Shown here in pieces: positions 44,670 to 55,154 of a stretch of DNA of 64,000 bases. The position numbers and the translations under genes were made by a program. Under the pieces are notes generated by a model. It was given only the letters and a program-made list of their open reading frames with translations, ran no database searches and was not told the DNA's origin. Positions within the stretch are counted from its first letter, which is position 1. Every line of letters begins with the position of its first letter. Source of the DNA: Acidobacteriota bacterium (GTDB lineage: Bacteria; Acidobacteriota; Terriglobia; Acidiferrales; UBA7541); NCBI GenBank assembly GCA_003224085.1, contig QHYK01000045.1, positions 19,469 through 83,468 of the forward strand, written 5' to 3'.

Positions 44670-45218
44670 CTTTACTCTTGTCTCCTTTGCTTCTCGTTGG
44701 CGCGCAAATCCCGCGCCGCTACACGCAAGCAGACCTTTCTGTTTGGTTGCCGGTCGAAGCTAGTTCGCAGTTCTTCGATTTTACCAGTAAGGGCAAGGCG
44801 AGCTCGCCCTGACCGCAAGCCCATGGCGCTAGGCAGTCAAGACCAGCCTTATGCAAACCAGTTCCATGGGCTGCCTGGAAGGTTCACCGAAACCGAACCA
44901 TACATCAAGCAACAACGTGCCTCCTGGGCTCTTGGGGCGCGGAATGTCGCTGTTTGTCCGTCGCCGGACAAAGTTGGCCACGGGGATTGAGGTGCGCCAC
45001 AAGGCACTCAAAACAAAGGTCTTCTCAACTCCTTTAGCCACAAGCGTGGTGCTTTTTTGAGCCGGCGCAAGGTTGCGATCCGAGCGGCGCAGCACAATGT
45101 GCTTCTTGATTTGATTCGAATTTCGCGGCATTTAGACCAGCAAAATGGGCGTAGAATATTCGAGTTTGACGTCTAAGCAAGAGTCAGGATTTCGAGTCGG
45201 CTATCGGGCGAGGATGAA
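44670..45218. other. Intergenic region between TRAP operon and S41 protease gene
   Basis: About 550 bases. A perfect palindrome GGCGAGCTCGCC lies near 44798-44809. A small hairpin CCAC-AAGC-GTGG (45038-45049) followed by T6 (45053-45058) could be a plus-strand terminator of an unrecognised small RNA. No protein gene is convincing on either strand. Confidence 0.35.
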
Positions 45219-46829
45219 ATGAAACCAGAGCGTCGCGGGTTAAGCGTGGCGGTTACCGTAATCGCGCTGTCGGCTGCGCTGGGCTGGATTTATGGCCCGA
45301 GCGTGCGAGCCACGGCGGATTCCTACGACGAAGCCCAGAGCGCGGTGAGAAATTTTACCCAGGTGCTGGACGTGGTAGAGGCCAATTACGCGGAGAAGGT
45401 GGACGTCGACAAGACCGTGTATGAAGGCGCGATCCCAGGAATGCTGCGCATGCTCGATCCGCATTCGAATTTCTTCGACGCGCGCCAATGGGCCTTGAAC
45501 CGGGAGGAAATGCGCGGGAAGTACTACGGCGTCGGCATGGGAGTGATTCCGCGCGCAGGCCGTACCGTGGTGATGGCTCCGTATGTGGGCACTCCGGCCT
45601 ACAAGGCAGGAATCCGGCCGGGCGACGTCATCGTTCGAATCGACGACAAATCCGTGGAAGGGATGGGCACGCCCGAGGTCGCAGATCTGTTGCGCGGCGC
45701 CAAGGGCACGGTGGTCAAGATTATGTTGTTACGCGAAGGCTACGTTGATCCGCTGGTTTTCAGTGTGACGCGCGACGAGATTCCGCATCATGCCGTGGAT
45801 TTGGCGTACGAGGTCAAACCCAGCATCGGTTACATACGGCTTTCCGGATTCAACGAAAAGACCGAAGGCGAACTTGGCGACGCCATGAAGCAGCTGAATG
45901 CGTCTTCGCTCGACGGGCTGATTCTGGACATGCGGGACAATCACGGGGGGCTCCTGAACGAGGCCATCGGCGTTGGCGACATGCTTCTCGACAAGAACCA
46001 ATTGATCGTTTCTCATCGGGGGCGCGCTTCGGCGGAACGCCGTTTCTACGCCCTACGGGGAAACCGGGGCAACAACATGCCGCTGGTCATTCTGGTGAAC
46101 AGCGATTCCGCTTCGGCCACGGAAATTGTTGCTGGAGCCGTTCAAGACCACGATCGCGGCGTCATCGTTGGCGAAACGACGTTTGGCAAGGGTTTGGTGC
46201 AAACGGTTGAGCCGTTGAGCGAAAACACCGGCCTGGCGCTGACGATTGCGCGCTACTACACGCCGAGCGGACGGCTCATTCAGCGCGATTACAAATCGAT
46301 TTCGCTGTATAGCTATTACGAGCGCAAAGTTCCGGAGCATCCGACCGAAGTCAAGCTGACCGACAGTGGGAGACAGGTGACCGGCGGAGGCGGAATTACG
46401 CCCGACATCTCGGTAGCTGAGCCAGAGTTCAATCATTTTCAAAAGACGCTGTTTCGTGAGGACATATTCTTTCCGTCCGAGACCACCGTGGGCGGATTTA
46501 CGCGCCATTATTTGGGAACGCGCCCCACAATCACCAAGGATTTTGAAGCCGAGGACACGGTGATGAGCGACTTCCGCAAGTTCCTCGCAACCAAGAAGGT
46601 TCGCTATACCGAACCGGAACTAGCGACTAACCTGGATTGGGTAAAACGCAAAATCAAGCAGGAAGTTTTTGTGTCCACGTTTGGCCAACAAGAGGGCTTC
46701 AAGGTTCAGCTCGAGGCGGACCCGCAACTGCTGGCGGCTATTGACGCGGTGCCCCAAGCGCGGGCGCTGTACGCGAACGCGCGGAAGATCATGGCCGAGC
46801 GCGCGGGTGTCACAACCTATCGGCCGTAA
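45219..46829 (+). CDS. S41 family C-terminal processing protease
   Basis: 536 residues. A signal/anchor helix at 8-24 (LSVAVTVIALSAALGWIYG), an N-terminal helical domain (VDKTVYEGAIPGMLRMLDPH), a PDZ domain (APYVGTPAYKAGIRPGDVIV) and the S41 protease core: DGLILDMRDNHGGLLNEAIG, Ser in VNSDSASATEIVAGAVQDH, Lys in GETTFGKGLVQTV. Catalytic Ser and Lys are both present. Periplasmic processing or quality-control protease of the CtpA type. The C-terminus beyond 400 is longer than in CtpA. Convergent with the beta-propeller gene. Confidence 0.93.
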   Translation: MKPERRGLSVAVTVIALSAALGWIYGPSVRATADSYDEAQSAVRNFTQVLDVVEANYAEKVDVDKTVYEGAIPGMLRMLDPHSNFFDARQWALNREEMRGKYYGVGMGVIPRAGRTVVMAPYVGTPAYKAGIRPGDVIVRIDDKSVEGMGTPEVADLLRGAKGTVVKIMLLREGYVDPLVFSVTRDEIPHHAVDLAYEVKPSIGYIRLSGFNEKTEGELGDAMKQLNASSLDGLILDMRDNHGGLLNEAIGVGDMLLDKNQLIVSHRGRASAERRFYALRGNRGNNMPLVILVNSDSASATEIVAGAVQDHDRGVIVGETTFGKGLVQTVEPLSENTGLALTIARYYTPSGRLIQRDYKSISLYSYYERKVPEHPTEVKLTDSGRQVTGGGGITPDISVAEPEFNHFQKTLFREDIFFPSETTVGGFTRHYLGTRPTITKDFEAEDTVMSDFRKFLATKKVRYTEPELATNLDWVKRKIKQEVFVSTFGQQEGFKVQLEADPQLLAAIDAVPQARALYANARKIMAERAGVTTYRP

Positions 46830-46858
46830 GTCGCCCTTGTCTCGGGTCAGAGAAACAT

Positions 46859-47899
46859 TTACCTCCAAGCGGATGGTTGCGCGGATTCAGCGGTCGGAAC
46901 ATTAGCAGCGACGAGCCGCTTCGGCACGTGGCCGACTTTCACCCGAGCGACTTCGCGGCGGGCTTTCACATCGATAATGGAAACGTCGTCGGTGGCTGTA
47001 TTGCTGACGCAAACGTATTTGCCCTCGGGAGAGAAACCGACCCAATTCGGGCCGCTGCCGGTGAGCACGCGGCCGACAATTTTCTGCGAATTGACGTCAT
47101 AGATGTACATCGCATCGTCCAAAAGACTCGTGACCCACAGTTCCTTTTCATCGGGACTGAGCGCCAATCCGTGAGTAAGCGTGTTGATGGGCTCGTAGGG
47201 ATGCTCGTGGGGCTTGGGATGCTCGGCAGGCATCTCCACTCTGCGCACCACTTTCTTTTCGGGAATATCCACGATCACGAAGCCGTGCAAATCGCTTACG
47301 GCGACGTACAGGGTGCGCGCGTCGCGCGTAATCACGTAAGGGCGCGGCACTCCACCGGCAGGAATGCTAGCGGCGTAGTCCAATTTCTCGAGATCGATCA
47401 TGTTTATCGCGTGGTCGCCCATGGAACTTACGAAAATGTATTTGTTGCTGCCGGCATTGAACGCATTGTGAGGAGCCTTGACGGGCAAGGTTTTCACCAC
47501 CCTTTGCTGGGCCACGTCCACAATGTCCACGCTGTCGGTGTCGCGAATCGGCACGGCGGCGTATTTGCCGTCGGGGGTGACCGCGCATTGGTTGGGACGG
47601 CCGGTTAACGTAATCTCGCTGAGCCGTTTGCCGGTGGAGGTATCAAAGACGCGGAGTGTTTTGTCGCCCTCGGAAGTAGTGAAAAGGCGCGTGCCGTCCT
47701 GTTGGACCGCCATGCCGTGCACGTGCGGCCCGACGGTGATTTCGCCAACCACTTTCAGGGAATTCAGATCGATGACGCTCACGTTGTCGGCCATACTGTT
47801 GCCCACATAGAGTCGGGTACTCTGAGCGTGAACAGCGGTCGGGGAACTCGCGGCGAGCGCGCATCCGATCCACACACAGGTTGAAAATCGCAGTCGCAT
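46859..47899 (-). CDS. Secreted YVTN-type beta-propeller protein
   Basis: 346 residues, signal peptide WIGCALAASSPTAVHAQ. Seven or so blades with the YVTN pattern: TRLYVGNSMADNVSVIDLNS, VGPHVHGMAVQQDGTRLFTT, SEITLTGRPNQCAVTPDGKY, GVPRPYVITRDARTLYVAVS, TGSGPNWVGFSPEGKYVCVS. A His-rich loop (EHPKPHEHPYEP) lies between blades 4 and 5 and could bind a metal. No haem motif. Likely periplasmic binding protein; function unknown. Confidence 0.85.
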   Translation of the reverse strand: MRLRFSTCVWIGCALAASSPTAVHAQSTRLYVGNSMADNVSVIDLNSLKVVGEITVGPHVHGMAVQQDGTRLFTTSEGDKTLRVFDTSTGKRLSEITLTGRPNQCAVTPDGKYAAVPIRDTDSVDIVDVAQQRVVKTLPVKAPHNAFNAGSNKYIFVSSMGDHAINMIDLEKLDYAASIPAGGVPRPYVITRDARTLYVAVSDLHGFVIVDIPEKKVVRRVEMPAEHPKPHEHPYEPINTLTHGLALSPDEKELWVTSLLDDAMYIYDVNSQKIVGRVLTGSGPNWVGFSPEGKYVCVSNTATDDVSIIDVKARREVARVKVGHVPKRLVAANVPTAESAQPSAWR

Positions 47900-48083
47900 G
47901 ATGACGCTCCTCGAGCATTTGACTCCACGCTCACGTCGATGTCAAACGCAATTAGGTGGAGGGGACGGATTTTTCTTGGAGGATGCCGATGAATGCGGCG
48001 AGATGAACGTGGCAATGCATAATCTGGGCGTTTTTTGCAGGGAAAAGTGCGGGATTTGACAGAAGCGCGAGTTCCGAAGATAA

Positions 48084-49826
<1,743 letters not shown>

Positions 49827-49969
49827 AAATCAAGCGAAATTCCCTTAACACAAGCCTAGCCATAAGTTGTGCCTTTTTTGAAAACACGGCTCGGGAAACC
49901 TCCCCGCTTATGCCCAACCACGGATGCCTCTATGCTATCTTCGTTAGCCTAAGTGGGGACCACCGGCCA

Positions 49970-50812
49970 ATGGGCACCGTACACGAAATCGAACTGGGCA
50001 AGCTGCGCCTCGGCGCAGGCAATCCGCTGTTTCTAATCGCCGGACCGTGCGTGATTGAAAGCGAAATGCACGCGCGGGCCATGGCAGAAAAAGTGGCGAA
50101 AATCGCAGAGGATGCGGGCGTGCCGTACATTTTCAAGGCTTCTTACGACAAGGCCAACCGCTCTTCGGTGAAAGCGTTTCGCGGGCCCGGACTAACTGAG
50201 GGCTTGCGCATCCTTGAGAACATCAAGAAGGAAATGAAGGTGCCGGTGCTGACCGACATTCACGACGTGTCGCAAGCGGAGCCGGCGGCGGAAGTCTGCG
50301 ACATCTTGCAAATCCCGGCGTTCCTGGCTCGGCAAACCGATTTGCTGATTGCAGCGGGTAAAACCGGGCGCGTCATCAACATAAAGAAGAGCCAGTTTCT
50401 TTCGCCTTGGGACATGGACAACGTGGCGGAAAAAGTGGAGAGCACGGGAAACAAGAAAATCATTTTGACGGAGCGCGGTACCTCGTTCGGCTACCAGAAT
50501 TTGGTAGTGGACATCCGCTCGTTTCCAGTCATGCAAAGGACCGGCTACCCGGTCGTTTTTGACGTGACCCACGCCGTGCAGCTCCCTGGCGGACAAGGCC
50601 GCTCGAGCGGAGGGCAACCGCAGTTTATCGAGCCCCTGGCGCGTGCCGCTGTGGCGGCGGGCGCAGACGGAATCTTTTTGGAGACGCACGACAATCCTGC
50701 CGCTGCCCGTTCGGACGGGCCGAATGCTTTGCCCCTCTCGCAACTACAACCGCTGTTGCTGAAATTGAAAGGGATCAACACCGTGGTGCGCCGCTGGAGC
50801 ACGTCGTCATGA
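49970..50812 (+). CDS. kdsA: Kdo-8-phosphate synthase
   Basis: Condenses arabinose 5-phosphate and phosphoenolpyruvate. 280 residues from the ATG at 49970; the frame is open upstream but the family starts here. Motifs LFLIAGPCVIESEMHARAMA, IFKASYDKANRSSVKAFRGP, VLTDIHDVSQAEPAAEVCD, LARQTDLL, GTSFGYQNLVVDIRSFPVM and DVTHAVQLPGG. A Cys is present at the position typical of metal-dependent forms (GPCV). Stop overlaps the kdsD start by four bases (ATGA). Confidence 0.96.
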   Translation: MGTVHEIELGKLRLGAGNPLFLIAGPCVIESEMHARAMAEKVAKIAEDAGVPYIFKASYDKANRSSVKAFRGPGLTEGLRILENIKKEMKVPVLTDIHDVSQAEPAAEVCDILQIPAFLARQTDLLIAAGKTGRVINIKKSQFLSPWDMDNVAEKVESTGNKKIILTERGTSFGYQNLVVDIRSFPVMQRTGYPVVFDVTHAVQLPGGQGRSSGGQPQFIEPLARAAVAAGADGIFLETHDNPAAARSDGPNALPLSQLQPLLLKLKGINTVVRRWSTSS

Positions 50813-51768
50813 GCCTGGAGACGGCGCGGCGCGTATTGAAAATCGAAGCACAGGCGATTCAGGATGTGCTCGCACGCCTCAACGCCAGCTTTGAAAAAGC
50901 AGTAGAACTTTTGTTCGCATGCAAAGGCCGCGTGGTTGTCGGCGGCATGGGCAAGTCCGGCCTGATCGGGCGAAAAATTTCCGCCACGTTTTCCAGCACC
51001 GGCACGCCATCGTTTTTTCTGCATCCAGCCGAAGCCTTGCACGGCGACCTGGGCATGCTGGCGCGCGGCGACGCGATGCTGGCGGTGTCTTATGGCGGTG
51101 AGACGCAAGAGATCATCCAGCTTCTGGAAGCGCTGAAGCGGCTGGAAATGCCGCTGGTTACGCTGACTGGCTGCGCGCACTCCACGCTGGCGCAGGCGAG
51201 CGACGTGGTGCTGGACGTCAGCGTAAAGGAAGAAGCGTGTTCGCTGAATCTGGCGCCAACCGCGAGCACGACCGTGGCGATGGCCGTCGGCGACGCGCTG
51301 GCAATTTCGCTGCTCGAACGGCGTGATTTCAAACACGACGATTTTGCGGCGCTGCATCCCGCAGGCCGCCTTGGCAAAAAATTGTTGCGCGTGGAACATC
51401 TAATGCATTCCGGCAACGCCCTGCCGCGCGTCGCGCCGACTACGGCGATGCCCGACGTTTTTCACGAGATGAGCGCCAAGGGCCTGGGAATGACTACAGT
51501 GCTGGGGGCGGACGGTCGCCTTGCCGGAATTCTGACCGACGGCGATTTGCGGCGCTTGATGGAAAAGCATCGCGGCGCCGCTTTGGAAATGCGCGCGGCG
51601 GATGGGATGACGAAGACTCCACAAACCATCGGGCCGCACGTGCTGGCGAGCGAAGCGCTGAATTTGATGGAGAAGAAGAAAATCACTTCGGTAGTGGTCG
51701 TGGATGGGACGCGGCGCGTGCTTGGCGTTGTTCATTTGCATGACTTGTGGACGCTGGAGCTCATGTAG
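50809..51768 (+). CDS. kdsD: Arabinose-5-phosphate isomerase (KpsF/GutQ family)
   Basis: Converts ribulose 5-phosphate to arabinose 5-phosphate, the first step to Kdo. 319 residues: SIS domain (VVVGGMGKSGLIGRKISATF, FLHPAEALHGDLGMLARGDA, LAPTASTTVAMAVGDALAI, LHPAGRLGKKLL) and two CBS domains (VFHEMSAKGLGMTTVLGADG, ALNLMEKKKITSVVVVDGTR). Translationally coupled to kdsA. Confidence 0.95.
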   Translation: MSLETARRVLKIEAQAIQDVLARLNASFEKAVELLFACKGRVVVGGMGKSGLIGRKISATFSSTGTPSFFLHPAEALHGDLGMLARGDAMLAVSYGGETQEIIQLLEALKRLEMPLVTLTGCAHSTLAQASDVVLDVSVKEEACSLNLAPTASTTVAMAVGDALAISLLERRDFKHDDFAALHPAGRLGKKLLRVEHLMHSGNALPRVAPTTAMPDVFHEMSAKGLGMTTVLGADGRLAGILTDGDLRRLMEKHRGAALEMRAADGMTKTPQTIGPHVLASEALNLMEKKKITSVVVVDGTRRVLGVVHLHDLWTLELM

Positions 51769-51841
51769 CAGCGGAAAAAGAGTTAACCCTTAGAGAGCAC
51801 AGAGGACGGAAGCGAGTGCACAGGGAAGAGGGGAGAGGACC

Positions 51842-52390
51842 TTGGCGAAGATTCCGGCGAAAGTGGCGCAAAAGGCCAAACAAATTTCCGTGCTATTGAT
51901 GGACGTAGACGGAACGCTGACTGATGGCAGCGTGACTCTGGCCTCGACGCCGGACAACCACGCCCTCGAAGTCAAGACGTTTGACGCGCACGACGGCCAG
52001 GGACTCACGCTTGCCGTGACAGCAGGCTTGCGCACCGGAGTGATTACCGGGCGAAGCAGCGCGGCGCTGCGGCGCCGGTGCAAAGAACTCGACATCGAAT
52101 TTGTTTACGAGAAGCAAGGGCACAAAATCGCGGCTTACGAAGACATCTTGCGCAGGACAGGCGCGAAGGAATCCGAGGTCGCGTTTCTTGGCGACGACTT
52201 GCCGGACCTGACCGTGATGCGCCGCGTGGGCCTTGCGGTGGCCGTGGGCAACGCGGCTCCGGAAGTAAAACGCGCGGCGGATTACCGCACAAAAGCGCCC
52301 GGTGGCAAAGGAGCCGCGCGCGAACTGGTCGAACTGATTCTCAGGTCGAAAGGGATTTGGGAAGAGATGATCGACAAAGCCCGCGCATAG
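51842..52390 (+). CDS. kdsC: Kdo-8-phosphate phosphatase
   Basis: HAD-superfamily phosphatase that releases Kdo. 182 residues; start codon TTG at 51842. Motif I LLMDVDGTLTDGSV, motif II VITGRSSAALRRR, and VAFLGDDLPDLTVMRRVGLA with the metal Asp pair. Typical small size without a cap domain. It follows kdsD by 73 bases. With kdsA and kdsD it completes Kdo synthesis apart from KdsB. Confidence 0.93.
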   Translation: MAKIPAKVAQKAKQISVLLMDVDGTLTDGSVTLASTPDNHALEVKTFDAHDGQGLTLAVTAGLRTGVITGRSSAALRRRCKELDIEFVYEKQGHKIAAYEDILRRTGAKESEVAFLGDDLPDLTVMRRVGLAVAVGNAAPEVKRAADYRTKAPGGKGAARELVELILRSKGIWEEMIDKARA

Positions 52391-52587
52391 GAAAGTAGCT
52401 TGTAGTTTGCCGTTTACCGTTTTCTTTGGTTTTCAGTTTTAGCTTTACTCCCACGCATTCTCAAATCCAAGCACATCCGGGAAGAGAGGATTGATAAAGC
52501 GAGAGCCTAGGCCGCTTCCTTAATGCCCGTGCCCTTGTCATACAGCAGGCTCCCGGTATATCGTCCAGCGTCATACGTGAGGCATTC

Positions 52588-53445
52588 ATGGAGCCACCGG
52601 GGAGTTCGAGGATGCAAGTTCTCATCTATCTGACTTTGGTCTTTGCGTTCAGCTCCGTCTTTTATTTTCTGATTCTTCATTCGGGCAGCCTTGGGAATGG
52701 CCGCGGTATGTACGTCTTGGGTCTGATGTGGTGCCCTGGGCTCGCCGGCATGCTCACGCTGCGGCTTAACAACCGAAGCATTTCCGACCTCGGCTGGAAA
52801 TGGGGCGAAACGAAATACCAGATCCAGAGCTGGCTCATTCCGCTGCTCTACGCTTCGATAGCTTACCTCATCGTGTGGGCCGCGGGATTTGGCGCGTTCG
52901 GCAATCCAGAGTACCTCGACGCGCTCGTCAAACAGATGCATCTGGGCGGACCGCCGTGGATTTCCATCGCCGTGGGCATTTTTCTGACTGGCACGTATGG
53001 TTTAATCCGCAGCGTCTCGAGCGCGCTCGGCGAAGAGATTGGCTGGCGCGGTTTCCTCGTCCCGGAACTCTCCAAGACGACTTCCTACACGCTTACTTCT
53101 CTCATCAGCGGCATGGTCTGGTCGCTCTGGCACTACCCGGTCTTGATTTACGGCGACTACAACGCCGGCACGCCAACTTGGTACGGCCTGACGTGCTTCA
53201 CGGTGATGGTGGTGGCGATAAATTTTGTTTTTGCGTGGATGCGGCTCAGGTCCGGCAGCTTGTGGACCGGCGCGATCCTCCACGCCAGCCACAATCTTTA
53301 CATTCAGGCGATCTTCACGCCGCTGACGCGCAACACTGGCAAGACGGCGTGGTACATCGACGAGTTCGGATGCGTGTTGCCGCTCGTCGCGATTGTTTTC
53401 GCGGTCTATTTCTGGACGCAGCGGCGCGAACTGCCAACGCCATAG
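52588..53445 (+). CDS. CPBP (CAAX-like) intramembrane metalloprotease
   Basis: 285 residues with about eight helices. The CPBP motifs are present: SSALGEEIGWRGFLVPEL with the Glu pair and Arg, WSLWHYPVLIYGDY with the His, and TGAILHASHNLYIQAIF with a second His and Asn. Members include prenyl-protein endopeptidases and bacteriocin-immunity proteins; role here unknown. Two in-frame ATGs at 52588 and 52612 are possible starts. Confidence 0.88.
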   Translation: MEPPGSSRMQVLIYLTLVFAFSSVFYFLILHSGSLGNGRGMYVLGLMWCPGLAGMLTLRLNNRSISDLGWKWGETKYQIQSWLIPLLYASIAYLIVWAAGFGAFGNPEYLDALVKQMHLGGPPWISIAVGIFLTGTYGLIRSVSSALGEEIGWRGFLVPELSKTTSYTLTSLISGMVWSLWHYPVLIYGDYNAGTPTWYGLTCFTVMVVAINFVFAWMRLRSGSLWTGAILHASHNLYIQAIFTPLTRNTGKTAWYIDEFGCVLPLVAIVFAVYFWTQRRELPTP

Positions 53446-53555
53446 AGCCTTCACCTCAGAGAGCGTCGCGGCGTTTTGTGGCGGGGCGTCTGTTGGCCTA
53501 GCAGGCAGGCTTCAAGCGATAATGGCATGTCATCTTGTTCGCGAGGAATCCGCTG

Positions 53556-54110
53556 ATGCTCCACGCCTGGCACGACGTATCCCCCGGAAATGAGGTGCCC
53601 CGCGATTTTCAAGCGGTGATTGAAATTCCGCTGGGCTCGAACGTGAAGTACGAGCTCGACAAGCCCACCGGCCTCTTGAAAGTCGACCGCGTCATGCACT
53701 CCGCTGTCTTTTATCCGGCTAACTACGGCTTCATTCCGCAAACCTACGCGGAAGACAACGACCCGCTCGACGTGCTGGTCTTGTGCCAGGAGCCGGTTCA
53801 GCCGCTTTCGTTAATCAAAGCGCGCGCCATCGGTTTGATGACCATGATCGATTCCGGCGCGAGCGACGATAAAATCATCGCCGTGGCCACGAACGATCCG
53901 GAATTCAACAGCTACGTGGAGGCCAAAGAGCTTCCGCCGCACCGTTTGCTGGTGCTCAAGCGTTTCTTCCAGGATTACAAGCAGCTGGAAGGCAAACAGG
54001 TGCAAGTAGAAGACATTCGACCAGCGTACGCGGCGGTCAATGTGATCGAGAAAGCGCTGGCGCGGTACCAAAAAGAGCGCGAACATCTTCGCGCGAAAGA
54101 CGGTCAGTAG
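53556..54110 (+). CDS. ppa: Inorganic pyrophosphatase (family I)
   Basis: Hydrolyses pyrophosphate to phosphate. 184 residues from the ATG at 53556 (MLHAWHDVSPGNEVPRDFQA), usual length; an ATG at 53535 would add seven. Metal and substrate motifs: AVIEIPLGSNVKYELDKPTG, FYPANYGFIPQTYAEDNDPL followed by DVLVL, RAIGLMTMIDSGASDDKIIA. A standalone cytoplasmic enzyme. Confidence 0.95.
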   Translation: MLHAWHDVSPGNEVPRDFQAVIEIPLGSNVKYELDKPTGLLKVDRVMHSAVFYPANYGFIPQTYAEDNDPLDVLVLCQEPVQPLSLIKARAIGLMTMIDSGASDDKIIAVATNDPEFNSYVEAKELPPHRLLVLKRFFQDYKQLEGKQVQVEDIRPAYAAVNVIEKALARYQKEREHLRAKDGQ

Positions 54111-54191
54111 TATAAAAGCACTATTCTAGAAGCCGCGGGGCGGTGATAGCTTGCTGCGACCTTAACGATTCCGTTTGAGGGTGCTTGGCGC

Positions 54192-54968
54192 ATGAAGCGT
54201 TTACTGAAATGGGTTGCCGGAGTTCTGGCGGTGCTGCTGCTCGCGTCGTTCGGAGTGCTCTGCTACATGGCGGGCAGCCCGAGGGATGCTTACGGCATGG
54301 TGCGTTACGCCCTGCCGCACATGCATCGCGGCACGCTTAAAGTGGGCAGCGATGCGCCGGATGTGCGACTACTAGGGATCGACGGAACGAATCATTTTCA
54401 CCTTCGCGAACGATGGGGCGCACGCCCGCTCGTGCTGGTCTTTGGCAGCTTCACTTGACCCCCCTTCCGCCGCCAGGTGGGCGACATCGTTCAGATTTAC
54501 AACGACTATAAGGACCACGCGGATTTTCTCACCGTGTACGTCCGCGAAGCGCATCCCACCGACGAATGGCAGATGAAGTCCAACGTGAAGGACGACGTTT
54601 GCTACGCGCAGCCGAAAACGCTGGAGCAGCGCGTGGCCATCGCCAAGGATTTCACTGCGCGGTATAAGTTTCCGCTGCCCTTCGGCGTCGATGACATGAG
54701 CAACGCGGCTGACAGCGCCTACGCAGCCTGGCCGGAGCGGCTGTACATCATCGACGAAACCGGGCACATCGCGTATCGCGGCGGAATGGGACCGTTCAAC
54801 TACAAACCCGCCGAAGTCCGCGACTGGCTGGCGGCAAAGTATGGAGCCCTGAAGCACGAGGAGCCCGCTACCTCTGCAACCCCTATGGCGGCGGCGTCTC
54901 CTACCACAGGTTCCGCGACGGCCCCATCCACGATGAATTCGCCCTCCACGGCAAGGTCCCCAAAGTAG
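54192..54968 (+). CDS. Iodothyronine-deiodinase-family protein, probable selenoprotein (TGA at codon 89)
   Basis: 258 residues if the TGA at 54456-54458 is read as selenocysteine. N-terminal helix at about 7-28 (WVAGVLAVLLLASFGVLCYM) anchors it; then a thioredoxin-like domain: SDAPDVRLLGIDGTNHFHLR, PLVLVFGSFT-U-PPFRRQVGD, and IVQIYNDYKDHADFLTVYVR, EAHPTDEW, LYIIDETGHIAYRGGMGPFN. The U falls exactly at the catalytic position of deiodinases (GSxT-U-P in vertebrate DIO enzymes), the frame continues in-frame with full homology, and a SECIS-like hairpin follows. A TGC-to-TGA mutation in a Cys homologue is the alternative. Substrate in bacteria unknown; perhaps reductive dehalogenation or peroxide reduction. 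C-terminal ~30 residues are Ser/Thr/Pro/Ala-rich. Confidence 0.8.
54466..54488 (+). promoter_or_regulatory. Candidate bacterial SECIS element
   Basis: Downstream of the TGA, CGCC (54471-54474) pairs with GGCG (54480-54483) around the loop AGGUG. The GGU of the loop begins 17 bases after the TGA, nearly the same distance as in the E. coli fdhF element, and GGU in the apical loop is what SelB recognises. The stem is short and the bases also encode conserved residues (RRQVGD), so the resemblance could be partly accidental. Confidence 0.5.
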
Positions 54969-54970
54969 AG

Positions 54971-55078
54971 TCATTCTGAGCGACGCGCCTCACTCGGGAG
55001 AATCTCAACAGATCGCCGATTCGTTAAAGATGCTTTCTTTGAAATCCTTCGGTCGCAACAAGCGGCCTCAGGATGACA
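54971..55078. repeat. Imperfect inverted repeat, dispersed TCATTCTGAG family
   Basis: TCATTCTGAGCGACGCG at the left and its approximate complement GCGGCCTCAGGATGACA at the right, with AATCTC and GAAATCC inside. Belongs to the same intergenic repeat class as 11259, 34201 and 58936. Could fold into a long hairpin downstream of the deiodinase gene. Confidence 0.5.
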
Positions 55079-55154
55079 CTTTCGTGGGTTTTGCCGCGTT
55101 TCGTCTTTTACTCTTTGTGTCTGCCTTGTGAGGAATTCAAGCTAGAATCCGTTC

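Noticed and set aside
44851..45060. Small plus-strand open frame ending in a T-run hairpin
   Set aside because: No ribosome site, no family resemblance; the hairpin is short. Kept only as a remark on the intergenic region.
50809..51768. Possibility that the KpsF/GutQ gene is a gut-operon regulator
   Set aside because: Position between kdsA and kdsC with an ATGA overlap makes arabinose-5-phosphate isomerase for Kdo the better call.
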